Below, piece by piece: positions 17,156-26,227 of a stretch of DNA of 64,000 nt. The stretch's first letter is position 1, and each line of letters starts with the position of its first letter. The position numbers and the translations under genes are program-made. Origin of the DNA: DATEDA01 sp963789885 (GTDB lineage: Bacteria > Pseudomonadota > Gammaproteobacteria > Burkholderiales > SG8-39); contig CAWBNB010000003.1 in assembly GCA_963789885.1 (NCBI GenBank), forward strand, positions 310,001 through 374,000, in the 5' to 3' direction. The notes under the pieces were generated by a model. That model was given only the letters and a program-made list of their open reading frames with translations. It ran no database searches and was not told where the DNA came from.

Positions 17156-19248
17156 ATGGCGCTCGACGGGAAGACGCTCAAGGTCTGCAACTGCAATCGC
17201 ACCATGGCGCTCGACGCCAAGGCGCTCGCCGCCGCGCTGCAGTCCGGCGTGCCGCTCACGATTCATACCGAGCTCTGCCGGCGCGAGGTGGGGGAGTTCG
17301 GCGCCGCGATCGCCGGGGGTGGCGAGTGCATCGTCGCCTGTACCCAGGAGGCGCCGCTCTTCGCCGAGCTGAACGAGAACGCGGGGGCGAAGAGCGAGCT
17401 GACGTTCGTCAACATCCGCGAGGCCGCAGGCTGGTCGGCGGAGGGCGCCGCCGCAACGCCGAAGATTGCCGCGCTCCTTGCGCTCGCCGACCTCCCCGCG
17501 CCCGAGCCGGTGCCGAGCGTTTCGTACCGGTCGAGCGGGCACGTGCTCGTCATCGGGCCGGCCGACGCCGCGGTGCAGTGGGCGGAACGCCTCGCCGGCG
17601 AGCTCGAAGTGAGCGTGCTCGTCACGACGGCGAGCGGCGGCGATCTGCCGATCGAGCGGCGCTATCCCGTCTGGTCGGGCAAGGTTGGCGCGATCAAGGG
17701 TTGGCTCGGCGCGTTCGAGGTCGAGTGGGAGCAGACGAACCCGATCGATCTCGACGTCTGTACCCGGTGCAACGCCTGCATCCGCGCCTGTCCCGAGAAC
17801 GCGATCGACTTCACCTACCAGGTCGATCTCGAGAAATGCAAGGCGCACCGCGAATGCGTGAAGGCGTGCGGCCCGGTGCACGCGATCGACTTCGCGCGTG
17901 CCGACCGTGCGCGGCGCGACCGTTTCGACCTCGTGCTCGACCTCTCGGCCGAGCCGGTCGTCAAGACGCCCCGGAAGCCGCAGGGCTACTTCGCCCCCGG
18001 CCGCGACCCGCTCGAGCAGGCGCTCGCCGCGGCTGCGATCGCGCAGCTCGTCGGCGAATTCGAGAAGCCGCGATTTTTCGCCTACGACGAACGGATCTGC
18101 GCGCACGGCCGGTCGGGCAAGGTGGGCTGTACGAAGTGCATCGACGTCTGCTCGACCGACGCGATCGTCTCGAACGGCGACAAGGTCAGGGTCGAGCCGC
18201 ACCTTTGCGCCGGGTGCGGGGGGTGCGCGACCGTCTGCCCGTCGGGCGCGATGACCTACGCGAGCCCGCGCGTCGCCGACCTCGGTGCGCGGCTGAAGCG
18301 GCTCCTCGCGGTGTACGCCCGTGCCGGCGGCAAGGACGCGGCGATCCTCTTCCACAACGCGGCCGAGGGCCGCGAGCTGGTGGCGCGGCTCGCGCGGCGG
18401 GGCAGGGGACTGCCAGCGCGCGTCATCCCGCTCGAGGTGTTCCAGTATCGCGTCGGTCGGCATCGACACGATGCTCGGTGCGATCGCTTACGGCGCGAGC
18501 CAGGTGCTCGTGCTTGCCGGGGACGCCGACGCCGACGAGTACGGAGCGGCGGTCGAGCGCGAGATGGGCTATGCGCAGGGGATCCTGACCGGCCTCGGCT
18601 ATCAGGGGACGCACCTGCGGCTCGTCCGGGCGACCGAAGCCGGCGAGCTCGATCGCGCGATCTGGGGACTCGAGGCCGCCGGGACGGTGGGAACTGCCGC
18701 GAATTTCAACCTGTCGAATCAGAAGCGCGAACACGCTCGACTTCGTCCTCGACCACGTCGCGCGACAGGCCCCGGCGCCGCGGGACGAGGTATCGCTCGC
18801 CGGCCGGCGCACCGTTCGGCCGGGTCGACATCAACCAGGCCACGTGCACGCTCTGCATGGCCTGCGTCGGCGCCTGCCCCGAGTCGGCGCTCCTCGACGG
18901 CCGCGACGCACCGATGCTCAAGCTCATCGAGCGCAACTGCGTGCAATGCGGACTGTGCGTCGAGACCTGCCCCGAGAACGCCCTCACGCTCGTGCCCCGC
19001 GTGCTGCTTACGGCTCGCAGGCGAAGCAGGAGGTCGTGATCAATCAGGCCGAGCCGTTCAACTGCGTCCGCTGCGGGAAGCCCTTCGGCACCAGGCAGAT
19101 GATCGACAGCATGGTCGGACGGCTCGCCGCGCACTCGATGTTTGCGGGCGGGGAAGGGACGCGGCGCCTGATGATGTGCGCCGACTGCCGGGTGATCGAC
19201 ATGATGGAAAACAAGAACGAGGCGTCGATCCTCGGCCCGAAGCCATGA
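17156..19248 (+). pseudogene. polyferredoxin (4Fe-4S protein) of the formate dehydrogenase operon, frameshifted four times
   Basis: The coding potential is continuous but spread over three frames. The first 430 or so codons (from ATG 17156) hold clusters CTRCNACIRACPE, CKAHRECVKACGP, CTKCIDVC and CAGCGGCATVCPS. Reading then shifts near 18440 (after PLEVF), near 18725 (after LSNQKR) and near 18797 (before AGAPFGRVDINQ), each explained by one extra base, and near 19005 (after LVPRVLL) by one missing base. After these come CTLCMACVGACPE and CVQCGLCVETCPE, then a final CVRC/CADC pair ending at TGA 19246-19248. Corrected, it would be 696 residues. This family accompanies DUF3305/DUF3306 and probably moves electrons. 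Because every cluster motif survives, sequencing error is likelier than decay. Confidence 0.8.
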
Positions 19249-19842
19249 TGGAGCTCGCGCCGGAGGACGCGGCGCGGACGGATTTCTACGCACTGCTCGC
19301 CCGGCTCTGGCACTCGGGTCCCGATGCGGCGCTCCTCGGGGCGATCGCCGGAGCCGACGAGATCGTCGCCGAAGGCGAGCAGACGGGGCTGGCCGAAGCC
19401 TGGCGCCAGCTTAAGGCGGCCGCCAGCGGCGACCGACGCCGACGCGGCGCGGGCCGAGCATGAGGCGCTCTTCGTCGGCACCGGCAAAGCCGCCGTGACG
19501 CCCTACGCGTCCCACTACCTTGTCGAGACGGGCAGGGAACGAGTCCTTGTTGCGCTGCGAGATGACCTCGACGAGCTCGGTCTTAAGCGCGATCAGGCGT
19601 CTAACGAACCGGAAGACCACTTCGCTGCGCTGTGCGAAGTCATGCGCCATCTCGTCGTGGCGGGCTCTTCCGATGCTGCGCTGCAGCGACAGAAGAAGTT
19701 CTTCACTCGCTATATGCACCGCGCTTACAATCCGCTTACCGACGAGGTGATGGCTTCCACTAAAACAAGCTTCTACGGATATGTCGCACGCTTCACCAAA
19801 GCGTTCTGCGACACCGAAGCCGCATCTCTAGACATGCTCTAA
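19245..19842 (+). pseudogene. TorD-family chaperone for formate dehydrogenase, one frameshift
   Basis: The gene starts at ATG 19245, overlapping the polyferredoxin stop by four bases. The first 60 residues (RTDFYALLARLWHSGPDAALL) are in one frame; after the phrase QLKAAAS, near 19432, reading continues one base later with ADAARAEHEALFVGTGKAAVTPYASHY, a hallmark of TorD/DmsD chaperones, to TAG/TAA at 19842. Removing one base gives 198 residues, the normal family length. Such chaperones bind the Tat signal and apo-form of molybdoenzymes before cofactor loading. From codon 35 or so to the end, an ATG at 19324 gives a separate open frame that covers the C-terminal two thirds. Confidence 0.78.
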
Positions 19843-19867
19843 CACCTTGCCACGAGGAGCGCACCTC

Positions 19868-20065
19868 ATGAAGAACGCCAGCAAAAAATCGGGCCGTAGA
19901 AACTTCCTGATCGCCGTCGGTGCCGGGAGCGGCGCCGCGATTGCCGCGGTCGCAGCGAAGACCGTGCCCCAAAAAGAGGCATCCGCCGCGAAGAAGGACG
20001 AGCAGGGCTCGGGCTATCAGCTCTCCGAGCACGTCCGCAAGTACTACCGCACCACGCTGGTCTAG
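19868..20065 (+). CDS. small twin-arginine signal protein of the formate dehydrogenase operon
   Basis: A 65-residue protein with a Tat-type leader: twin arginine in KKSGRRNFLIAVGAGSG at about residues 10-11, a hydrophobic stretch to residue 30 and then a short polar tail ending LSEHVRKYYRTTLV. The ribosome-binding site GAGGAG is at 19852-19857. Small proteins of this kind sit directly ahead of the catalytic subunit in many periplasmic formate dehydrogenase operons. The tail is highly conserved in type though its function is unknown; it may be a small exported subunit or a Tat-pathway helper. It lies 15 bases before fdhA. Confidence 0.85.
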   Translation: MKNASKKSGRRNFLIAVGAGSGAAIAAVAAKTVPQKEASAAKKDEQGSGYQLSEHVRKYYRTTLV

Positions 20066-20080
20066 AGCGAGGAGAGCGCC

Positions 20081-23062
20081 ATGTTGCTGACGAGAAAATC
20101 CTCCGGCACCGCGGCACCGCAATCGCGCCTCGCGCGCAGCCTGTCCGGCGCGCTCGCGCGCACCGTCGATCGCCGCGCGTTCCTCAAGCGCTCCGGCGTC
20201 GCGGTCGGGGCCGGCGCCTTCGCAAGCCAGCTCCCGTTCAACATGATCGGGAAGGCCGAGGCGCAGGAGAAGAAGGTCGACGAGGGCAAGATCGAAGTGA
20301 AGCGCACCGTCTGTACGCACTGCTCGGTCGGCTGTGCGATCGACGCCGTCGTGCAGAACGGCGTCTGGGTGCGCCAGGAGCCGGTCTTCGACTCGCCGCT
20401 CAACCTCGGATCGCACTGCGCGAAGGGCGCGTCGGTGCGCGAGCACGGCATCACCGAGGACTCGCACCGGCTGAAGTACCCGATGAAGCTCGTGAACGGC
20501 AAGTACCAGCGAATCAGCTGGGACGTCGCGCTCGACGAGATCAGCAAGAAGATGCTGAAGCTCCGCGAGGAGTCGGGGCCGGATTCGATTTTCATCGTCG
20601 GCTCGTCGAAGCACAACAACGAGCAGTCGGAGCTGCTCTGCAAGTGGGTGCGGCTCTGGGGCTCGAACAACACCGACCACCAGGCCCGCATCTGTCACTC
20701 GACTACCGTTGCCGGCGTCGCCAACACGTGGGGCTACGGCGCGATGACGAACTCCTACAACGACGAGCAGAACTCGAAGTGCATCCTGTTCTTCGGGTCG
20801 AACGCCGCCGAAGCGCATCCGGTGTCGATGCTCCACACGCTGCACGCCAAGGAGAACGGCGCGAAGGTGATCTGCGTCGACCCGCGGTTCACGCGGACCG
20901 CGGCGAAGGCCGACCTGTACTTCCGCATCCGCTCCGGTACCGACGTCGCATTCCTGTGGGGCATGCTGTACCACATCTTCCAGAACGGCTGGGAGGACAA
21001 GGAATACATCAAGGCCCGCGTCTACGGCATGGACGAGGTGCGGAAGGAAGTCGCGAAGTGGACGCCGGACGTCGTGAAGAGCGTCACCGGCATGCCGGAG
21101 GAGCACGTCCGCACCGTGGCGGAGATGATGGCCAAGAACCGGCCGAGCACGATCGTCTGGGCGATGGGGCAGACCCAGCATACCAACGGGAATGCGATCG
21201 TGCGGGCGAGCTGCATCCTGCAGCTTGCGCTCGGGAACGTCGGCGTGTCGGGCGGGGGCACCAACATCTACCGCGGCCACGACAACGTGCAGGGCGCGAC
21301 CGACGTCGGTCCGAACCCCGACTCGCTGCCGGGCTACTACGGGCTCCTCGAAGGCTCGTTCAAGCACTGGTGCCGGGTGTGGAACGTCGACTTCGAGTGG
21401 CTCAAGGGACGCTTCGCTCCGGGCATGATGGGCAAGCCGGGGACGACCGTGTCGCGGTGGATCGACGGGGTGCTGGAGAAGAACGACCTCATCGACCAGG
21501 ACTCGAACATCCGCGGGATGTTCTTCTGGGGCCACGCGCCGAACTCGCAGACCCGCGGGCTCGAGATGAAGATGGCGATGGACAAGCTCGATCTGCTCGT
21601 CGTCATCGACCCGTATCCGTCGGCGACGGCGGCGATGGCGGCGATGCCCAAGGCCGCGGAAGCGAAGTACGAGGTCAACCCGAACCGCGACGTGTACCTG
21701 CTTCCGGCGGCGACGCAGTTCGAGACCGAAGGGTCGGTCACCGCGTCCAACCGCTCGATCCAGTGGCGCGAGAAGGTGATCGAGCCGCTGTTCGAGTCGC
21801 GCTCCGACCACGCGATCATGTACGCGTTCGCGCAGAAGCTCGGCTTCGCCGACCAGTTCCTCGGCAAGAAGGACGGCAAGCAGCAGCTTCGCCTCGTCAA
21901 GACGGCGAAGGGTTACGAAGAGCCCAACATCGAGGACGTCCTCAGGTACGAGATCAACGGCGGCAGCTGGACGATCGGCTACACCGGGCAGTCGCCCGAG
22001 CGGCTGCAGGCGCACATGCGCAACATGCACGTCTTCGACGTGAAGACGCTGCGCGCGAAGGGCGGCAAGGACAAGGAGACCGGCTACGACCTCACCGGCG
22101 ACTACTTTGGCCTGCCGTGGCCGTGCTACGGGAACGCCGCGCTCAAGCATCCGGGTTCTCCGAATCTCTATCAGACGTCGCGCAACGTCATGGACGGCGG
22201 CGGCAACTTCCGCGCGAACTTCGGCGTCGAGCGCGACGGCGTGAGCCTGCTCGCCGAGGACGGTTCGGCGTCCCTGGGCGCCGACCTGCCGTTCGGCTAT
22301 CCGGAGTTCGACCACGTCCTGCTGAAGAAGCTCGGCTGGTGGGATGACCTCACCGAGGCCGAGAAGAAGGAGGCCGAAGGCAAGAACTGGAAGACCGACC
22401 TTTCGGGCGGGATCCAGCGCGTCGTGCTGAAGGTCCACAGCTGCCATCCGTTCGGCAATGCGAAGGCGCGGGCGCTGGTCTGGAACTTCCCCGACGGCGT
22501 GCCGCTCCATCGCGAGCCGCTGTACTCGCCGCGGCCCGACCTGGTCGCCAAGTACCCGACCCACGACGACGTGAAGGTGATGTGGCGGCTGCCGACGCTG
22601 TTCAAGTCGGTGCAGGACCGCAACGTCAAGGAGGGTATCGCCGAGAAGTTCCCGCTGATCCTCACGAGCGGTCGCCTGGTCGAGTACGAGGGCGGCGGCG
22701 ACGAGACCCGCTCCAACCCGTGGCTCGCCGAGCTGATGCAGGACAACTTTGTGGAGATCAACCCGAAGGCGGCGGCCGACCGCGGCATCCGGCCGAACGA
22801 GTACGTCTGGGTCAAGAGCCCGACCGGTGCGCGGATCAAGGTGAAGGCGCTCGTCACCGAGCGGGTGGGACCCGACACGGTGTTCGTGCCGTTCCACTTC
22901 GCCGGCTGGTGGCAGGGCACGGACATGCTGCCCTTCTACCCCGACAAGGCCGCACCGATCGTGCGCGGCGAGGCGGTCAACACCGCCACGACCTACGGCT
23001 ATGACCGGGTCACGATGATGCAGGAAAGCAAGACGACGCTTTGCCAGGTCGAGCGGGCCTAG
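20081..23062 (+). CDS. fdhA: formate dehydrogenase catalytic subunit (Mo/W-bis-MGD, periplasmic, Cys-type)
   Basis: A 993-residue molybdo/tungstoenzyme of the DMSO reductase family oxidising formate to CO2. A Tat leader with Arg31-Arg32 (DRRAFLKRSG) sends it to the periplasm. A [4Fe-4S] cluster is bound by Cys78, Cys81, Cys85 and Cys113 (VCTHCSVGC and GSHCAKG). The metal ligand is Cys205, followed by His206 (RICHSTTVAG), encoded TGT at 20693-20695; selenocysteine enzymes have TGA here. GAMTNS, AHPVSM, GQTQHTNGNA and GHDNVQGATD follow the family pattern. The frame is intact although both flanking accessory genes are shifted. Subunits B and C and the chaperone genes are adjacent. Metal (Mo or W) cannot be read from the sequence; the nearby tup importer favours W as an option. 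Confidence 0.96.
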   Translation: MLLTRKSSGTAAPQSRLARSLSGALARTVDRRAFLKRSGVAVGAGAFASQLPFNMIGKAEAQEKKVDEGKIEVKRTVCTHCSVGCAIDAVVQNGVWVRQEPVFDSPLNLGSHCAKGASVREHGITEDSHRLKYPMKLVNGKYQRISWDVALDEISKKMLKLREESGPDSIFIVGSSKHNNEQSELLCKWVRLWGSNNTDHQARICHSTTVAGVANTWGYGAMTNSYNDEQNSKCILFFGSNAAEAHPVSMLHTLHAKENGAKVICVDPRFTRTAAKADLYFRIRSGTDVAFLWGMLYHIFQNGWEDKEYIKARVYGMDEVRKEVAKWTPDVVKSVTGMPEEHVRTVAEMMAKNRPSTIVWAMGQTQHTNGNAIVRASCILQLALGNVGVSGGGTNIYRGHDNVQGATDVGPNPDSLPGYYGLLEGSFKHWCRVWNVDFEWLKGRFAPGMMGKPGTTVSRWIDGVLEKNDLIDQDSNIRGMFFWGHAPNSQTRGLEMKMAMDKLDLLVVIDPYPSATAAMAAMPKAAEAKYEVNPNRDVYLLPAATQFETEGSVTASNRSIQWREKVIEPLFESRSDHAIMYAFAQKLGFADQFLGKKDGKQQLRLVKTAKGYEEPNIEDVLRYEINGGSWTIGYTGQSPERLQAHMRNMHVFDVKTLRAKGGKDKETGYDLTGDYFGLPWPCYGNAALKHPGSPNLYQTSRNVMDGGGNFRANFGVERDGVSLLAEDGSASLGADLPFGYPEFDHVLLKKLGWWDDLTEAEKKEAEGKNWKTDLSGGIQRVVLKVHSCHPFGNAKARALVWNFPDGVPLHREPLYSPRPDLVAKYPTHDDVKVMWRLPTLFKSVQDRNVKEGIAEKFPLILTSGRLVEYEGGGDETRSNPWLAELMQDNFVEINPKAAADRGIRPNEYVWVKSPTGARIKVKALVTERVGPDTVFVPFHFAGWWQGTDMLPFYPDKAAPIVRGEAVNTATTYGYDRVTMMQESKTTLCQVERA

Positions 23063-23074
23063 AGGAGGCGAGCC

Positions 23075-23698
23075 ATGGCGAGAATGAAATTCCTGTGCGA
23101 CGCCGAGCGCTGCATCGAGTGCAACGGCTGCGTGACCGCGTGCAAGAACACCAACGACGTGCCGTGGGGCGTGAACCGGCGCCGGGTGGTCACGATCAAC
23201 GACGGCGTGCCGGGTGAGAAGTCGATCTCGGTCGCCTGCATGCACTGCTCCGACGCGCCGTGCATGGCGGTATGCCCGGTCGACTGCTTCTACCGCACCT
23301 CGGAGGGCGTCGTTCTGCACGACAAGGACCTGTGCATCGGCTGCGGCTACTGCTTCTACGCCTGCCCGTTCGGCGCGCCGCAGTTCCCGCAGGCGGGCGC
23401 GTTCGGCCTGCGCGGCAAGATGGACAAGTGCACGTTCTGCGCCGGCGGTCCGGAGAAGGACAATTCGGCCGAGGAGTTCCGCAAGTACGGGGCGAACCGT
23501 CTTTCCCAGGGCAAGCTGCCGGCCTGCGCCGAGATGTGCTCGACCAAGGCGCTGCTCGGCGGCGACGGCGACGTCATCGCCGACATCTACCGCGAGCGTG
23601 TGCTCAAGCGCGGCAAGGGGTCGGAGGTCTGGGGCTGGGGTACCGCGTACGGCGCGCCCGGGCAGCAGAAGCCGGCGGCGCCACCGCCGAAGAGCTGA
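23075..23698 (+). CDS. fdhB: formate dehydrogenase iron-sulfur subunit
   Basis: A 207-residue electron-transfer subunit with four [4Fe-4S] cluster motifs: CIECNGCVTACK, CMHCSDAPCMAVCP, CIGCGYCFYACP and the CTFC...CAEMCSTKAL pair. There is no signal peptide, so it is expected to be exported together with FdhA through the Tat pathway. It lacks the C-terminal membrane helix of E. coli FdnH and ends in a Pro/Ala/Lys-rich tail, so membrane attachment must come through the cytochrome subunit. It lies 12 bases after fdhA with AGAGGAGG as the ribosome-binding site. Confidence 0.95.
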   Translation: MARMKFLCDAERCIECNGCVTACKNTNDVPWGVNRRRVVTINDGVPGEKSISVACMHCSDAPCMAVCPVDCFYRTSEGVVLHDKDLCIGCGYCFYACPFGAPQFPQAGAFGLRGKMDKCTFCAGGPEKDNSAEEFRKYGANRLSQGKLPACAEMCSTKALLGGDGDVIADIYRERVLKRGKGSEVWGWGTAYGAPGQQKPAAPPPKS

Positions 23699-23701
23699 GC
23701 C

Positions 23702-23917
23702 ATGCGCACAACTTTGTTTGCGCTCCTCGCGATCGCTGCACTCGGCCTCGCCGGGTGCGGCGAGAAGCCGCAGGAGATGGTGAAGACCGGGAAGTACCAG
23801 GGGAAACCGGACACCGCGCCGTGGGACAGCCCCCAGTTCGGCGGCAAGCAGGCCGAGTGGGAGCGTGCGATCCAGACCCGCACGCAGAGCCAGAACGAGT
23901 ACGTCCGTAGTCAATAG
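23702..23917 (+). CDS. small lipoprotein of the formate dehydrogenase operon
   Basis: A 71-residue predicted lipoprotein: hydrophobic leader (residues 5-17), lipobox LAGC with Cys19, then a polar tail containing GKYQGKPDTAPWDSPQFGGKQAEWE. It sits between fdhB and fdhC with three bases on either side, so it is translated as part of the operon. Small lipoproteins at this position occur in similar operons; the role is unknown. It could help anchor or assemble the enzyme on the periplasmic face; that is inference. Confidence 0.8.
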   Translation: MRTTLFALLAIAALGLAGCGEKPQEMVKTGKYQGKPDTAPWDSPQFGGKQAEWERAIQTRTQSQNEYVRSQ

Positions 23918-23920
23918 AGG

Positions 23921-24999
23921 ATGAAACTCATGTCCCGCAGCCTTATCGAGCTCGCGGGCGGGATCGTTCTAGCCGTCGCGTTCGCGCTGCCGCTCGCGAG
24001 CCGTCGCACAGGGCCAGGACGACACCGCCAAGCAGCAGGCCGAACGCCAGATCACCCAGCCCGGGAACAACGCCCCCGTGTGGCGCGACGTCCGGTCCGG
24101 CGATCCGGCCTACACCTCCATCAAGGGCCAGGAGGTGAACGTGTTGATCCAGCCGACCATGAAGCTGCCGGGACAGCCGGCGCTCACCGGCGGCGAGGCG
24201 TGGCGGCTCTTCCGGAACGGCGTGATCACCCCGGTCGGCGGCTGGCTGCTCGCGGCAGTCGTGGTGGTCATCGGGGCGCTCTACGCGTGGAAGGGTCCCG
24301 TAAAGGTGCACGAGAAGCCCACCGGCCGGCTCATCGAGCGGTTCACGGCCGTGCAGCGCTACGCGCACTGGGTGATGGGGATCAGCTTCGTGATCCTCGG
24401 CATCACGGGCATCGTGATCCTGCTCGGGAAGCACGTGCTGCTGCCGGTAATCGGCTACACGCTGTTCGCCTGGCTCACGAGCCTGTCGAAGAACCTGCAC
24501 AACTTCGTCGGGCCGATCTTCGTGCATCAGCCTCCTGTTCTTCATCGTCCTCTACATCAAGGACAACCTGCCGAAGGCGTACGACTTCAAGTGGTTCGCG
24601 AGCTTCGGCGGGATGTTCGGCGGCAAGCACGTGCCGTCGGGCCGTTTCAACGCCGGCGAGAAGGCGTGGTTCTGGATCGGCGTGGTGGCGCTGTCGCTCG
24701 TCGTGAGCGTGACCGGCCTGATCCTCAACTTCCCGAACTTCGATCAGGTGCGCGCGGTGATGATCCAGGCGAACATCGTCCACGCGATCGCCGCCGTACT
24801 CCTTATCGCTGCCGCGCTTGGCCACATCTACATGGGAACGATCGGGGTCGAGGGTGCGTACCGCTCGATGCGGAACGGCTACGTGGACGAAGCCTGGGCG
24901 AAGGAGCACCACCAGCTCTGGTACGAGGACGTCAAGTCGGGCAAGGTCAAGGCCGGCACCGCAACCGGCACCCCGCAGTCCGCGCAGGTCCAACACTGA
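23921..24999 (+). pseudogene. fdhC: formate dehydrogenase cytochrome b subunit, two frameshifts
   Basis: Membrane subunit that anchors the enzyme and passes electrons to quinone. The start ATG 23921 gives a signal-like leader (LAGGIVLAVAFALPLA); near 24001 one extra base moves reading to the frame carrying VAQGQDDTAKQQAERQ and the helices GGWLLAAVVVVIGALYAW and YAHWVMGISFVILGITG. Near 24528 (after GPIFVH) another extra base leads to LLFFIVLYIKDNLP, then helices FWIGVVALSLVVSVTGLIL and HAIAAVLLIAAALGHIYMG, with histidines suited to haem b. The C-terminus is HHQLWYEDVKSG followed by a short tail. Removing two bases gives 358 residues, the usual length with a periplasmic N-terminal extension. 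Given an intact operon otherwise, sequencing error is likely. Confidence 0.82.
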
Positions 25000-25012
25000 G
25001 GAGGGCTCGAGG

Positions 25013-25270
25013 ATGAGAGCAGGGATTGTCGCTGCGATCTGTCTCGCGTTGATCGGCGGCCCGCTGTGGGCCAAGCTGCCCGCGCCGCCGCCGATGACCG
25101 AGGAGCAGAAGGCGGCCGCCGCGGCGAAAGCCGCCAAGGCCGCGGAGGCCTCCAAGAAGGAAGCCGAGCTGCTCGCGAAGTATCAGGATCTGACCGCCGA
25201 GAAGTACAAGAAGATGCAGGCGCCGAGCGCAGCCGCGGCGGCCCCGAAAGCGGCGGCAGCGAAGAAATAG
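25013..25270 (+). CDS. small secreted Ala/Lys-rich coiled-coil protein
   Basis: An 85-residue protein with a signal peptide (hydrophobic residues 4-17, cleavage after LWA near 20) followed by a strongly helical stretch of Ala, Lys and Glu (PMTEEQKAAAAAKAAKAAE) likely to form a coiled coil, and an Ala/Lys tail. It is the last gene of the formate dehydrogenase operon, 13 bases after fdhC with GAGGAGGGCTCGAGG ahead of the start, and is followed by a terminator. The family is not recognised; similar short proteins end related operons. Function is unknown. Confidence 0.78.
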   Translation: MRAGIVAAICLALIGGPLWAKLPAPPPMTEEQKAAAAAKAAKAAEASKKEAELLAKYQDLTAEKYKKMQAPSAAAAAPKAAAAKK

Positions 25271-25295
25271 CGAGGAGGGTAAGGTAGGGATTCGG

Positions 25296-25320
25296 CGCCC
25301 GGGCTCCGGGCGTTTTTTTT
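25296..25320 (+). terminator. intrinsic terminator of the formate dehydrogenase operon
   Basis: A perfect 7-bp stem, CGCCCGG at 25296-25302 and CCGGGCG at 25306-25312 with loop GCT, is followed directly by eight T residues (25313-25320). It lies 26 bases after the last gene of the formate dehydrogenase operon and before the sodC ribosome-binding site, so it separates the two transcription units. Confidence 0.93.
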
Positions 25321-25333
25321 GGGGAGGGGGTAC

Positions 25334-25855
25334 ATGGCGAGGTGCGTGATTGCGCTCACGGCGGCCGGGACGCTGGCCGCTGCCGGAGTCGCGTGGGCGC
25401 AGGGCGGCGCGAAGGCGACGGCGCAGCTGCAACCGACCAAGGGCAACACCGCGAACGGCACGGCCACCTTCACCCAGCAGGCCGGAAAGGTGCTCGTGGA
25501 AGTGAAGGTCTCAGGCCTCGCACCCGGTGCGGAGCACGGGTTTCACATTCACGAGAAGGGCGACTGCAGCTCCGGCGACGGGATGAGCACCGGGGGTCAT
25601 TTCAATCCGCTCAACAAGCCGCACGCGCACTTCAGCACGACCGACCGCCACGCGGGCGACATGCCCGCGCTCAAGGCGGACGCCTCCGGGAACGCGAGCG
25701 TCGCGGTGGAGCTCGACGTCATCACGGTGACCGACGGCCCGACCAGCGTCGTCGGCCGGGGGCTGATCGTCCACGCACAGCCGGACGACTACAAGACGCA
25801 GCCGACCGGCAACGCCGGCGCGCGCGTCGCCTGCGGGGTGATCCAGAAGGGCTGA
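25334..25855 (+). CDS. sodC: secreted Cu/Zn superoxide dismutase SodC
   Basis: A 173-residue periplasmic enzyme dismuting superoxide. The signal peptide covers about residues 1-22 (ends AWAQG). Metal ligands are in GFHIHEKGDC (two copper histidines and a disulfide cysteine), GGHFNP, HFSTTDRHAGD (zinc site) and IVHAQPDDY; the second disulfide cysteine is in RVACGVI. The ribosome-binding site GGGGAGGGGG precedes ATG 25334. It is immediately after the terminator of the formate dehydrogenase operon. A role in protecting periplasmic Fe-S or metal centres is plausible but inferred. Confidence 0.95.
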   Translation: MARCVIALTAAGTLAAAGVAWAQGGAKATAQLQPTKGNTANGTATFTQQAGKVLVEVKVSGLAPGAEHGFHIHEKGDCSSGDGMSTGGHFNPLNKPHAHFSTTDRHAGDMPALKADASGNASVAVELDVITVTDGPTSVVGRGLIVHAQPDDYKTQPTGNAGARVACGVIQKG

Positions 25856-25865
25856 AGCGCGGCGC

Positions 25866-26154
25866 TCAGGCGCCGTCGACGATCAGCAGGTTGAAGTCCG
25901 CGGCGCCGCGCCGCTGCTCGCGCGCCGCCAAGTACTCGGGCGAGTCGTAGAACGTCTTCGCCTTCTCGAAGCTCTCGAACTCGAGGACGACGACGCGGCT
26001 TGCCGGGGAAGCTGCCCTCGAGCACTTCGTGCTTGCCGCCGCGGGCGAGGAAGCGGCCGCCGTGCTTCGCGACGGCGGCGCCGGCGAGCGCGCGGTACCC
26101 CTCGTAGACGTCCGGTTTGGTGACGGTCACCACCGCGATGATGTAGGCAGGCAT
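25866..26154 (-). pseudogene. DUF1330 family protein, one frameshift
   Basis: A small cytoplasmic protein of the dimeric alpha/beta-barrel (ABM-like) fold. The N-terminal half (MPAYIIAVVTVTKPDVYEGY and AVAKHGGRFLARGG) is in frame from ATG 26154; near 26000, after EGSFPGK, an extra base displaces the rest, SRVVVLEFESFEKAKTFY and EYLAAREQR...FNLLIVDG, which then stops at 25866. Removing one base gives 95 residues, exactly the usual family size. Function of DUF1330 is unknown. It is convergent with sodC (10 bases apart). Confidence 0.78.
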
Positions 26155-26227
26155 CGTTCCTCCGTTTGCGTCCGGGCGTTCCGTCGCGGCCGTCGGCGGG
26201 TCCGATGCCGGGACGACTTAGGCGTGG

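Noticed and set aside
18844..19248. Separate small gene from the ATG at 18844
   Set aside because: Its first half is out of frame with the cluster motifs; only the end belongs to the shifted polyferredoxin.
20690..20700. Possible selenocysteine codon in fdhA
   Set aside because: The codon at the metal-ligand position is TGT, and the frame is open throughout, so no recoding is needed.
19793..23914. Very long open frame on the minus strand opposite fdhA and fdhB
   Set aside because: It is antisense to genes with clear motifs, is rich in Arg, His and Leu without domain pattern, and such shadows are usual in GC-rich DNA.
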